Source: Deinococcus planocerae (GTDB lineage: Bacteria > Deinococcota > Deinococci > Deinococcales > Deinococcaceae). From it: DNA of 64,000 nucleotides. The notes below the pieces were generated by a model. That model saw only the letters and a program-made list of their open reading frames with translations, was not told the DNA's origin and did no database searches. Positions 43,970 through 53,875 of the stretch are shown here, piece after piece (position 1 is the stretch's first letter; each line of letters begins with the position of its first letter). The stretch covers positions 1 to 64,000 of the forward strand of contig NZ_PNOR01000019.1 of assembly GCF_002869765.1 (NCBI RefSeq), written 5' to 3'. The position numbers were made by a program, and so were the translations under genes.

Positions 43970-43990
43970 CCTCCCCCCTGGTGGGGGAGG
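43970..43990. repeat. REP-like palindrome (copy 4)
   Basis: CCTCCCCC (43970-43977) is inverted at 43983-43990 with a five-base loop, just after the stop of paralogue B and preceded by TTTTTGCT. That word is the reverse complement of the AGCAAAAA before copy 6, so the element occurs in both orientations. Confidence 0.5.
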
Positions 43991-44091
43991 CTGGGAGGGG
44001 GGGTGAACGCAAGCGACCTGCGGCGCGGCCCGTGTGAGAGGCAAGGCATCTCGCCCGCGTTGGCGCTCGCTCCGTCGCCCCCCCTCCCCGG

Positions 44092-44114
44092 CCCTCCCCC
44101 ACGAGGGGGGAGGG
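44092..44114. repeat. REP-like palindrome (copy 5)
   Basis: CCCTCCCCC (44092-44100) is inverted at 44106-44114 and followed by an A run. It lies 40 bases before the start of paralogue C. The core ACGA loop is the same as in copy 2. Confidence 0.5.
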
Positions 44115-44153
44115 AGAAAAAACCACACCCTCTCCCCTCCCCCGAGGTCCCCT

Positions 44154-47100
44154 ATGCTCCTCCTGAACAGTCCGCGTTCCATCGTCGTCGACGGCCTGAC
44201 GGTCTTTCCCGACCACGCCGACGAAAACCAGTTCTGGGTGCTGCCCGGCCCGGTGCAGCTCGGTCGCAGGCGGGCCGACGGTCGCGCCTCCTTCACCTTC
44301 ATCAAATTCAAGCCTGCCGCCGTGCAGGCGGGCGTGAAGGGCGGCGGCTTCCTGATGTTCGAGGTGGGGATGCCGCTCGACGACCGGGCGCAGCGGCGCA
44401 TCCTCTCGCGGCTGCGGTCGCTCGCGCCGGACCCCCGCCTGAGCCTCGTGCAGTTCGACAAGGGGACGGTGCGCTGCATCTCGCTCGACTTGGAGGGGGC
44501 GGGGGGAACGACCACCAACACGCCGCCCGGCGCCTTCCGCGCCACCGAGCAGATTCTGGGGGCGACCACGCCGTCCCTCCAGGGGGACAACACCGCCGCC
44601 TTCAGCCTGACGCTGAGCCAGGAGGGGGCGATCATCCTCGAACAGGCCTTCCACAAGGGGACGACGCCGGTGGGCGTGCTGTACGACCTGACCTTCACGG
44701 GGATGCGCCCGGCGCTCGACGTGGAGATCACCGCCGACCTGGAGCGGGTCTACCGCCAGTTCAGCGCCGACCTCAGCGGTCAGATTTACTGGTTCAAGGC
44801 GAGCATCGAGGCGGGGTTCGAGAAGCTCGTGCAGGATCAGGCCATCGTGATCAAGGTGATCAACGCCACGACCGACGGCGACCGCGAGCAGAAGGAGAAG
44901 TGGGCGCTCGACTTCTTCAAAGATCACCTCCTGACCCAGTGGTTCACGCCGACGCTGACGCCGGGCACGCTGGCGGGAAGCACGCCCAGGCCGAATCCGA
45001 CGGGAGGCACGACCCAGCCGGGAACGGGCGGGACGACCCCGCCGACCGGGGGTGGCACGACGAACCCGCCGGGCACCAACTCGCCCACGACCAATCCTCC
45101 GACCACCACGAACCCCCCCGGCGGCGGCACGACGACCCCGACTCCGCCGACGGGCCCGACCAATCCGCCCTCCACCGGGACGACCAGCCCGGCGAGCGCT
45201 ACCGCCACTGCCGTGCGCCAGACCGCCACCCTCACCATGACGGGCTCGGACCCCTCCCCCGCGCCCGACGGCTTCCGCATCGAGCACACGCCGTCGGCGA
45301 GCGGCAACATGGAGACGCTGCGGCTCGTCGGAGGGGACCCGAATTTCGCGCCGACGCTGAAGGTGGACGGCGTGGAGGTGCCCGTCGCCGCCGACCGGAC
45401 GGCGGGCGTGGAGGTCGCGCCGGGGGCGAGCCGTGAGCTGGAGGTCACGCACGCCCCGGTCAGCGCCATCGAGTGGCTGCGCTTCAAGTACGACGAGCCC
45501 GTGGAGGGCGGCTGGAGCGCCGCCGACCCGCCGACGGGAGCGTTTGCCCGCTACGTCGAGGGCACGCCATCCGACCCCCAGGACTCCTGCTTCACCGGGT
45601 CGAAGGCCGACTTCCTCGCCTTCCTGGGCCGCCTCGCCGAGCCGAAGACGGTGCGGCTGGAGGGGCAGGCGAGTTACGAGGTCAAGGCCCGCAACACCGC
45701 ACAGGAGACGGCGTACACGGCGCTCAACCAGCGGCTCTCGCAACGGCGGCTCGACGTGGGGCTCGCGCTCGCCCGCAAGCGGGGGGTGCAGATCGACCCG
45801 ACCTCGCGCGCCTCGGGCCACTCCAACTCGGAGGCGCTGTTCAAGGACGGCGACCCCGGTAACGACCCGGGCACCAACCGCGACGAGTGCAACGACTTCC
45901 GAACGGTGATGGCGAGCGGCACGACCCAGCGCCGCACGGTCCTGCGCGCCACCCTCGCCCGCGCGGCGGACGCGGTGGACCCCGGCCCGGGACCGCAGCC
46001 GAATCCGAACCCCAATCCTCAGCCCAACCCGAACCCGACGCCCGACCCCCAGCCGAACCCGAATCCCAATCCCTCGCCGGACGGGGGCACGGGCAACTTC
46101 GCGGTCGCGCTCAAGCTCAAGTTCATCTCGCAGACGGAGCGGCGGACGATCAAGTTCAAGTACACCCGCTCGGACGCGGTGCAGCGGACGTACGCGCCGC
46201 AAGGCTTCATCGGGCTGTTGCTCGACCAGCTTCAGGACAAGCACACGTACTTCCTGGAGGTGGACCTCGACGACCCCTTCTTCCGCGTGTTCACGGTGAC
46301 GGTGGAGGCCCCCCTCGACTTCGAGCGGATCGGGCTGAAGTCCGCCCAGGTGGCGCTCGACTACGGCGACCCCGCCGACCCCACGAACCACCGCCACACC
46401 GACCTCGTGTTCGACCGCGAGCATCAGGGGGCGCAGACCTTCCAGGTCTTCATGAACCGCACGCGCGACACGGCCTACCGCTACTCGGTGCAGTACCACT
46501 TCGACCCGCAGAGCGCGTGGGCCGGGCAGCGTTTCAGCTACGACCTGCCCGCGCGGCGCACGGAGGACCGGACCCTCTTCCTCAACCCGTACGAGGACCT
46601 GGGCTTCCTGGAGGTGGACGTGGTGCCGGGCCGCATCGACTGGGGCGTGGTGAGGAGCGTGGACGTGGGGCTCCAGTACGCGGACGCGGGGCAGGGCTTC
46701 ACCCACGAGACGCACCTCGTCTTCACCCAGGCCACGCCCGCGCAGAAGTGGGCGCTGCGGCTGAGCGATCCCAACCAGCGTGAGATCACCTCCACCCTCA
46801 CCTTTCACCTGGAGGACGGCACCACGCGCACGCTGCCGCCGCAGACCACGAAGGCGACCGCCGTACCCATCGACGATCCCTTCGAGGGGGCGCTCGACCT
46901 GCTCTTCTTCCCCGCCTTTGACCCGGCGACCACCCGCGCCGCCTTCGTGGACGTGGTGTACGACGACCCGGCGAACAGGTACCACCGCGAGGAACGCCTG
47001 CGGCTGGAGGGCGAGGACCGCAAGGAGGCCACCCTGCGCCTCGCCCTGCTCGACCCGAAAAGACGCGCCTACAGCTACCGCCTGACCCTCGTCGGCATGG

Positions 47101-47162
47101 ACGGCAGCGTGAATCAGGGCCCGCTCCAGACGACCGAGGCGAGCATCGTGTCGGTGGGGTGA
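44154..47162 (+). CDS. Beta-repeat paralogue C with OmpA-like module (sixth gene)
   Basis: 1002 residues. The N domain (about 1-270) matches A and B (MLLLNSPRSIVVDGLTVFPD, GGGFLMFEV, LQGDNTAAFSLTL). A Thr/Pro/Gly-rich linker (about 276-355) leads to a central domain. Its second part (about 480-600) has the OmpA-like pattern: VRLEGQASYE, NQRLSQRRLDVGLALARKRG, then a late RR-V segment. A second linker rich in Pro-Asn (about 610-645) precedes three or four beta units (e.g. VDVVYDDPANRY). No signal peptide. It closes the large-gene run; a GTG-start gene follows after 94 bases. Confidence 0.75.
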   Translation: MLLLNSPRSIVVDGLTVFPDHADENQFWVLPGPVQLGRRRADGRASFTFIKFKPAAVQAGVKGGGFLMFEVGMPLDDRAQRRILSRLRSLAPDPRLSLVQFDKGTVRCISLDLEGAGGTTTNTPPGAFRATEQILGATTPSLQGDNTAAFSLTLSQEGAIILEQAFHKGTTPVGVLYDLTFTGMRPALDVEITADLERVYRQFSADLSGQIYWFKASIEAGFEKLVQDQAIVIKVINATTDGDREQKEKWALDFFKDHLLTQWFTPTLTPGTLAGSTPRPNPTGGTTQPGTGGTTPPTGGGTTNPPGTNSPTTNPPTTTNPPGGGTTTPTPPTGPTNPPSTGTTSPASATATAVRQTATLTMTGSDPSPAPDGFRIEHTPSASGNMETLRLVGGDPNFAPTLKVDGVEVPVAADRTAGVEVAPGASRELEVTHAPVSAIEWLRFKYDEPVEGGWSAADPPTGAFARYVEGTPSDPQDSCFTGSKADFLAFLGRLAEPKTVRLEGQASYEVKARNTAQETAYTALNQRLSQRRLDVGLALARKRGVQIDPTSRASGHSNSEALFKDGDPGNDPGTNRDECNDFRTVMASGTTQRRTVLRATLARAADAVDPGPGPQPNPNPNPQPNPNPTPDPQPNPNPNPSPDGGTGNFAVALKLKFISQTERRTIKFKYTRSDAVQRTYAPQGFIGLLLDQLQDKHTYFLEVDLDDPFFRVFTVTVEAPLDFERIGLKSAQVALDYGDPADPTNHRHTDLVFDREHQGAQTFQVFMNRTRDTAYRYSVQYHFDPQSAWAGQRFSYDLPARRTEDRTLFLNPYEDLGFLEVDVVPGRIDWGVVRSVDVGLQYADAGQGFTHETHLVFTQATPAQKWALRLSDPNQREITSTLTFHLEDGTTRTLPPQTTKATAVPIDDPFEGALDLLFFPAFDPATTRAAFVDVVYDDPANRYHREERLRLEGEDRKEATLRLALLDPKRRAYSYRLTLVGMDGSVNQGPLQTTEASIVSVG

Positions 47163-47256
47163 AGGCCAGCGAGAACCAAGGGGCGGCGCCGAAGACGCTT
47201 GCAGTCTGGCCGCCCCACCCCTTTCGAGAGGTCGCATCGACCGAGGGAGGAACGCC

Positions 47257-47598
47257 GTGATCGTCTACCGGATCGAGTTGCCGAAGGAACAGGACACAGA
47301 AGCTTTCGTGACGTTCATGCGGGAGGACTACCTCCCGGCCATCCACACGGGCTCCACCCGCGTCGGTCAGGTGCTCGGCCTCGCGGTGTGGCAGGAGGAG
47401 CCGGACTCGGAGCGGGAGGGACACACCTTCCTTCTCCATGTCGAGTGGAGCGGTCTGGGTGGAGATTATGCCCAGCTCCGCCTGGACGACGAGGCGGTGG
47501 AGGGCCGGCTCGCCACGTTCGGGGCCCGCCTCCAGCGCCTCGGCTTTTACCGGGAAGTCGTCACCAAGCGGCAGGAGGAAGGGAAGCCGACCGGGTAA
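47257..47598 (+). CDS. Small hypothetical protein, last gene of the beta-repeat run
   Basis: 113 residues with alternating strands and helices (IVYRIELPKEQDTEAFVTFM, then HTFLLHVEWSGLGGDYAQL), a pattern seen in dimeric alpha/beta-barrel (ABM-like) proteins; this is a resemblance only. The GTG start has a strong GAGGGAGGA site. It lies 94 bases after paralogue C and is read in the same direction, so it may share the transcript, but it need not belong to the same function. A hairpin follows the stop. Confidence 0.65.
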   Translation: MIVYRIELPKEQDTEAFVTFMREDYLPAIHTGSTRVGQVLGLAVWQEEPDSEREGHTFLLHVEWSGLGGDYAQLRLDDEAVEGRLATFGARLQRLGFYREVVTKRQEEGKPTG

Positions 47599-47623
47599 GG
47601 GCCGCTCAATCTATGCCCGAGGC

Positions 47624-47656
47624 GGGCGGAGGTCCCCAGCCGGGACGCCTCCGCCC
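47624..47656. terminator. Hairpin between convergent genes
   Basis: GGGCGGAGG (47624-47632) is perfectly inverted at 47648-47656, with an inner TCCC/GGGA pairing. It has no T run in either direction but sits exactly between the ends of two convergent genes, so it probably helps stop transcription. Confidence 0.4.
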
Positions 47657-47661
47657 GTCCG

Positions 47662-47955
47662 TCAGTAGGCGTCGATCTCGCCCGTCACCGTGGTCTGCAC
47701 CGGGTAGCCCTCGATCTGGGCGGGCACGCGGCCCCGCGCCGAGGCGTCGCGCAGGTACACGACGATGGCGTCGTCGCCGATGGGGGAGCGGCCCAGGGCC
47801 ACGCCCGTCACGCCGGGGAGGGCGAGCAGGGCGGCCTCGTGGCGCCGCCGCACGCCCTCGACCGCCGACCCTCCAGGGCCCCCCGCGTCCGGGTCGTAGG
47901 GCATGGCGGCCTCCTCGTGGAAGTCGGCGAAGGGGGACTTCTTGGAATCGGACAT
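47662..47955 (-). CDS. Small protein resembling the pro-domain of the neighbouring protease
   Basis: About 97 residues if ATG 47955 is used (AAGGAGAG upstream). A longer in-frame start at 48066 would add a signal-like Leu-rich N end. The body (LLALPGVTGVALGRSPIG, AIVVYLRDA, YPVQTTVTGEIDAY at the C end) parallels residues 100-171 of the protease encoded just upstream (GVAIG, LTVYVAE, VPVQVVVTGLIDAQ). This suggests a free-standing copy of that domain, possibly an inhibitor or folding aid. Function is inferred only. Confidence 0.65.
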   Translation of the reverse strand: MSDSKKSPFADFHEEAAMPYDPDAGGPGGSAVEGVRRRHEAALLALPGVTGVALGRSPIGDDAIVVYLRDASARGRVPAQIEGYPVQTTVTGEIDAY

Positions 47956-48144
47956 CGTGACCCTCTCTCCTTCCGGACTCATTCCGGGGACAAGGCTGCC
48001 GGGCAGGACGAGCAGCGCCGCTCCCGCCAGGAGCACCAACGGCTTCGGGGAACGCGGCCTGTCCACCCTCCACCCCGCCTGAAAACGTTGCCCGGATTAT
48101 TGGCCCGCTTCCCAGCCGACAACGTGAGCAGCCTGCACAGGGAG

Positions 48145-48179
48145 GGCGGGGCCACCCCCGAGGGAGAGGCGGCCCCGCC
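48145..48179 (-). terminator. Hairpin after the protease gene
   Basis: GGCGGGGCC (48145-48153) is inverted at 48171-48179, 10 bases after the protease stop on the minus strand. There is no clear T run. Confidence 0.3.
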
Positions 48180-48189
48180 GGAACTTTGG

Positions 48190-49404
48190 TCAGGTGTAGA
48201 GGTTGATGTCGAGCGCCGCGATCACCCGCGTCATGCGGTTGGCGAAGGTGACGCCGCCGCCGCCCGCGAAGAGCAGGCCAACCGGGCTGCGCTGGGCGTT
48301 CCAGGTCCAGATGGACGAGCCCGAGTCGCCGGGCGCGCTGAAGAGGCCGCCCGTGCCCTGAATGGCGATCTGGTCGCGGAACTGGGCGATCCGCCCGCCG
48401 CCGTAGTTGACGTTGATGGTCGCCCCCAGGCCGGTGATGCGGCCCTGGGTGAGCTGGGTCGTCCGCCCGGACTTGCCGACGAGCATCCCGAGGGCCGGGA
48501 GCACCGGGGCGCTGCCGATGCGGAAGAAGGCGGGGCTCCCGCCGCTGAGGTACACGAGTTCCCGGCGCACCCGGTCGGGCCAGGCCCAGCCCGTCGCGCA
48601 GTCCACGTAGTTGATGCCGCCCGAGAAGTTGATCGGGACGAAGCGTTCCAGGATAGCGATCTGGTCCTGGGGGCAGCGTCCGCCGTCGGCGGGGCCGGGC
48701 TGGCAGATGCAGTCGCCGAACATGGCGCCGTTGCTGTTGGCGAGCACGTGGTTGTTGCTCAGCACCATCAGCCGGGCGTTGCGCGGGGCGCTGCGGCCCA
48801 CCGCGAGGCAGCCGATGGTGCCCGCCGTGACCCTAAAGTGCGCGACCGACACGCCCCCCGGCGTGGGCCGCAGGCGGAAGCGGTGGGGCTGGGCGTCGAT
48901 CAGCCCGGTGACGACCACCTGCACGGGCACCCGGTCGCTCGACGCCGCGCGAATCCCCATCGAGTCCACGAGCGCCGCCTTGATCCCGTCCACCGAGGTC
49001 GGCTCGGCCACGTAGACCGTGAGGGCGGGCAGGCCGGGTTCGGCGGAGGACACGTCGGCGGAGTCGCCCCCCGCGCCGATCGCCACCCCCTGAATGTTGC
49101 CCGCCGCGCTGAAGGCCTCGACCGACCGCGTTCCCGCCGTCTGGGTCAGGGTCTGCAACATCCCGTCCTCGACGGCGCGCTTGAGGTCGAGCAGCTCCAT
49201 GCCGACCGAGGCGAGTGCGTCCGGCGAGTCGCTCAGCGCGGCGGCCTCGGCGTTGCGGTCGAGGGCGTCGGGAGCCGCGAACTGGTCCACCGCCTCCTCA
49301 TTGCCGCCGGTGTTGCCGCCGGTGTTGCCGCCGGGCGAGGTGTCGCCGCCCTGCCCCCCGCCCGTGGGCGGGTCCTGAAAGTTCCTGCCGTCGTTGTCGT
49401 TCAT
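48190..49404 (-). CDS. Trypsin-fold (NAL1-like) serine protease
   Basis: 404 residues. A Gly/Asn/Thr-rich N end with three GGNT/GGN repeats (about 26-35) is followed by a pro-domain-like part (about 60-175), then a chymotrypsin-fold domain. Candidate catalytic residues are H219 (LSNNHVLAN), D268 (NYVDCATGW) and S361 (PGDSGSSIW). Cysteines at C232, C234, C244 (DCICQPGP, GGRCPQD) suggest a bound metal or disulfides. No signal peptide is seen. It starts with GGAGAGG before ATG 49404. The small protein downstream resembles its pro-domain. Substrate unknown. Confidence 0.82.
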   Translation of the reverse strand: MNDNDGRNFQDPPTGGGQGGDTSPGGNTGGNTGGNEEAVDQFAAPDALDRNAEAAALSDSPDALASVGMELLDLKRAVEDGMLQTLTQTAGTRSVEAFSAAGNIQGVAIGAGGDSADVSSAEPGLPALTVYVAEPTSVDGIKAALVDSMGIRAASSDRVPVQVVVTGLIDAQPHRFRLRPTPGGVSVAHFRVTAGTIGCLAVGRSAPRNARLMVLSNNHVLANSNGAMFGDCICQPGPADGGRCPQDQIAILERFVPINFSGGINYVDCATGWAWPDRVRRELVYLSGGSPAFFRIGSAPVLPALGMLVGKSGRTTQLTQGRITGLGATINVNYGGGRIAQFRDQIAIQGTGGLFSAPGDSGSSIWTWNAQRSPVGLLFAGGGGVTFANRMTRVIAALDINLYT

Positions 49405-49727
49405 GTGCCCTCTCCCTGGCCTCCGCGAAATTGAGCCCGTTTCCGCCGCGTCCGTCCGCACGTGATGACTCCCCGCCTTCCACAGCAGGGCCCGCCCCTC
49501 CTTCCTGATCCCCGGGCCACCGTGGGCAGCGGCTCGGGGGGGATGGGGGGATGGTGCGCTTCCCCCCGTGTCCCCCCCGTGACCGGCCCGTGACCGTGAC
49601 GGAGCGCGGAAAAACGACGCTGAGCCTTGGCTTAGGGCTCCTCTCATTCCCCCCTGAGCCCCCCGGGATAGACCGTGGGCACCACCGGGGACACGGCTTA
49701 CGGGGCGTGCCGGGAAGGAGAGAGCGT
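49405..49727. other. Intergenic stretch between protease and katA
   Basis: No gene is evident. It contains two abutting 11-base repeats with core CCCGTGACCG (49576-49597) and a short inverted repeat GAGCC/GGCTC (49622-49640). Both divergent promoters must lie here; no clear -10/-35 pair stands out. Confidence 0.4.
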
Positions 49728-51365
<1,638 letters not shown>

Positions 51366-51393
51366 GGCTCAGCCCAACAGCGTGAAAAGAGTG

Positions 51394-51425
51394 TCCGGCC
51401 CTGGGAATGGGGCCGGATGCTTTTT
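51394..51425 (+). terminator. Rho-independent terminator of katA
   Basis: TCCGGCCC (51394-51401) pairs with GGGCCGGA (51410-51417), followed by TTTTT (51421-51425) after three bases. Confidence 0.75.
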
Positions 51426-51482
51426 GGAGGGAGAGTTGTTGATTTCTGGTGGAGGAGCAAAAACGCCAGAACCTGAGCTTTT

Positions 51483-51509
51483 TTCTCCCTCCCTCCTTGT
51501 GGGGGAGGG
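51483..51509. repeat. REP-like palindrome (copy 6)
   Basis: Identical over 27 bases to 41575-41601, with further similarity upstream (AGGAGCAAAAACGCC, CCTGAGC). It lies between the katA terminator and the end of the convergent dehydrogenase gene. Confidence 0.6.
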
Positions 51510-51557
51510 TCGGGGAGGGGGGTACGACGCTCGACCGCGACCTCCCCCCACCCCCCT

Positions 51558-52565
51558 TCACTTCTTCCGCGCCGCACTCCAGACCGCCGCCGCCACCCCC
51601 GCCCCCAGCAGCGCGAGCCCGATGTTCCGCGACTGCATCGAGCCCTCGGTGTACGCGCTCGTCCCCCGGACCATCCCGGGGTAGTCGCCGCGCTCGGCGA
51701 GGTAGCCGGAGGGCTTGTACAGGCTGTCGGCCTCGGGCGGGAGGGGCGGGCGGTCGCTCTTCGTGCCGGGGATGACGCCCGCCTCCATCGCCTTGTCGGT
51801 GAGGCGGGGGGCGACGTTGCCGAGGACGGCCATGTTCCGGCCCCCGCCGCCCACGAAGAGGTCGCGCGTGGGGGTGGTCGCCGCGTGCAGGATGGCGCGG
51901 GCCACCGTCTCGGGCGCGTACACGGGCGGCACGTGCTTGGGCTCGACCTCCAGGTAGTTGCGCGCGTGCATGGGAAAGGGCGTGTCGATGGGGCCGGGCT
52001 TGATCAGCGTGACGGAGACGGGGGCCTCCTCGTCCTCCAGCTCCATGCGCAGCGCGTCGGTGAAGCCCTTGACCGCGTGTTTGGAGGAGGCGTAGATGCC
52101 CTGGAGCGGGAGCGAGCGGTCGGAGACCACGCTGCCCACGTTGATCAGCGCCCCGCCGCGCGTCTTGAGGGTCTTCAGCGCCTCGCGCGAGCCGTAGACC
52201 AGCCCCCAGAAGTTCACGTCGAAGAGGCGGCGCATGTCCTCGACCGAGAATTCCTCCAGCCGTCCGTACATGCCCACGCCCGCGTTGTTCACCCAGGTGT
52301 CGAAGCCGCCGAAGCGTTCGCGGGCGAGTTCGGCGACCCGCGCCACGTCCTCCTCGCGGCTCACGTCCGCCACGACGTAGGCCGCCTGCCCACCGTCGTC
52401 GGTAATCTGCCAGACGAGCTTTTGCAGGGCCTCCTCGCTGCGGGCGGCGAGCACCAGCCGGGCGCCCTGCTGCGCGGCCATACGCGCCGTCGAGAGCCCG
52501 ATGCCGCTCGACGCGCCCGTGATCACGATGACCTGCTCGCTGAGGGGTTTGAGCTTGATCTTCAT
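51558..52565 (-). CDS. Short-chain dehydrogenase/reductase with C-terminal hydrophobic tail
   Basis: 335 residues. The classical SDR features are all present: GASSGIG (cofactor), VNNAGVG, catalytic YxxxK in YASSK. The cofactor loop VLAARSEE suggests NADPH. The last 25 residues (NIGLALLGAGVAAAVWSAAR) form a likely membrane anchor, which is uncommon in SDRs. ATG 52565 has GGGAGG upstream. It lies head to head with another SDR gene across 264 bases. Substrate unknown. Confidence 0.9.
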   Translation of the reverse strand: MKIKLKPLSEQVIVITGASSGIGLSTARMAAQQGARLVLAARSEEALQKLVWQITDDGGQAAYVVADVSREEDVARVAELARERFGGFDTWVNNAGVGMYGRLEEFSVEDMRRLFDVNFWGLVYGSREALKTLKTRGGALINVGSVVSDRSLPLQGIYASSKHAVKGFTDALRMELEDEEAPVSVTLIKPGPIDTPFPMHARNYLEVEPKHVPPVYAPETVARAILHAATTPTRDLFVGGGGRNMAVLGNVAPRLTDKAMEAGVIPGTKSDRPPLPPEADSLYKPSGYLAERGDYPGMVRGTSAYTEGSMQSRNIGLALLGAGVAAAVWSAARKK

Positions 52566-52829
52566 GGAAAGCCTCCCGGTGGTGAACACCTACTCCCCGC
52601 AGCAAAGCAGACCTGGGGGTAAGAGACCTCCGGGGCGCCTAAAGACCCCCATCATGATTCGAGGGTGAAGGCGTAGGGCGCGGCGGGATTCGGCACGATG
52701 AACCTCTCTTTAGACGGCGGGGGGCAAGGGCTGAGGAGGCCCTAAAGCGGCTTCAGCCGCCGTTGAGCGAATGTCCAGAGGGTAAGGCGGGGAAGGTTTG
52801 CCCGCTTACAAAGTCAGCCAAATATCCCC

Positions 52830-53693
52830 ATGAGCGAAGACCAGCAGAAGACGTTACCCGCCCAGCAGCAGGACGAACAGCCCGGTATCGAAGCCGAGAT
52901 GGACCCGCCGCCCGTCTACATCAAGCTCGACTACAAGGCCGCCGGGAAGCTCCAGGGCAAGGCCGCCATCATCACGGGCGGGGACAGCGGCATCGGGCGC
53001 GCGGTCGCCGTGCATTTCGCGCGGGAGGGGGCCGACGTCGCCATCGTGTACCTCGACGAGACGGAGGACGCCCAGAAGACCAAGCGGCTCGTCGAGGAGG
53101 CCGGGCAAAAGTGCCTGACCATCGCGGGCGACGTGGGCGACCCGCAGTTTTGCCAGCAGGCCGTGCGGCAGGCGGTGGACACCTTCGGGCGGCTCGACAT
53201 CCTGGTGAACAACGCCGCCGAGCAGCACCCCAAGGAGGACGTGTCCGAGATCACGCCCGAGCAGCTCGAAAAGACCTTCCGCACGAACATCTTCGGGTAC
53301 TTCTACATGGCGCAGGCCGCGCTGGAGCACCTGAAGGAGGGCGCGACGATCATCAACACTTCTTCGGTGACGAATTACAAGGGCAGCCCGTCCCTGGTGG
53401 ACTACGCCTCCACCAAGGGCGCGATCACGTCCTTCACCCGCTCGCTCTCCATGCAGCTCGTCGAGAAGGGCATCCGGGTGAACGGCGTGGCGCCGGGACC
53501 GATCTGGACCCCCTTGATCCCCTCCACCTTCCCGCCCGAGAAGGTCGAGACCTTCGGCGCCGACGTGCCGATGGCCCGCCCCGGCCAGCCCGCTGAGGTG
53601 GCGACGTGCTTCGTCTTCCTCGCGTCCGACGATTCGAGCTACATCAGCGGCCAGATGCTCCACCCCAACGGCGGCGAGGTCGTCAACGGCTGA
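52830..53693 (+). CDS. Short-chain dehydrogenase, general-stress type
   Basis: 287 residues. A 40-residue polar N extension (rich in Gln) precedes the SDR core, with GGDSGIG, VNNAAEQHP and YASTK. This matches the YdaD/YhdF (GSP39-like) class, which is often induced by salt or ethanol. Cofactor preference is unclear (VAIVYLDE). No ribosome site is strong. A terminator follows the stop closely. Confidence 0.92.
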   Translation: MSEDQQKTLPAQQQDEQPGIEAEMDPPPVYIKLDYKAAGKLQGKAAIITGGDSGIGRAVAVHFAREGADVAIVYLDETEDAQKTKRLVEEAGQKCLTIAGDVGDPQFCQQAVRQAVDTFGRLDILVNNAAEQHPKEDVSEITPEQLEKTFRTNIFGYFYMAQAALEHLKEGATIINTSSVTNYKGSPSLVDYASTKGAITSFTRSLSMQLVEKGIRVNGVAPGPIWTPLIPSTFPPEKVETFGADVPMARPGQPAEVATCFVFLASDDSSYISGQMLHPNGGEVVNG

Positions 53694-53711
53694 GCCGACG
53701 AGCATGACCGG

Positions 53712-53743
53712 GGGCGACGGGGAAAGTTTCTCGTCGCCCTTTT
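53712..53743 (+). terminator. Rho-independent terminator of the stress dehydrogenase
   Basis: GGGCGACG (53712-53719) pairs with CGTCGCCC (53732-53739) with an inner GAAA/TTTC pairing, then TTTT (53740-53743). Confidence 0.75.
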
Positions 53744-53875
53744 CCTTGGCCCCTCGGGAGAGGCGGCTGTTCCTGGGCGGGGGTCATCTCACGGACGCAG
53801 CGAGGTCGAGTCTGTGCGGGTGAACGGGCGGGCTGACCCGATGAAGGACGTACAGAACAAACGCCCAGCGCGGAT

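Noticed and set aside
33678..47162. Contractile injection system (eCIS) or tailocin locus
   Set aside because: No sheath, tube, baseplate or AAA+ ATPase genes are visible, so this label is not supported.
41904..47237. A 1777-codon open frame on the minus strand across paralogues B and C
   Set aside because: High-GC shadow frame: Arg/His/Val/Pro-rich composition, no ribosome site, and both strands cannot be strongly coding over 5 kb.
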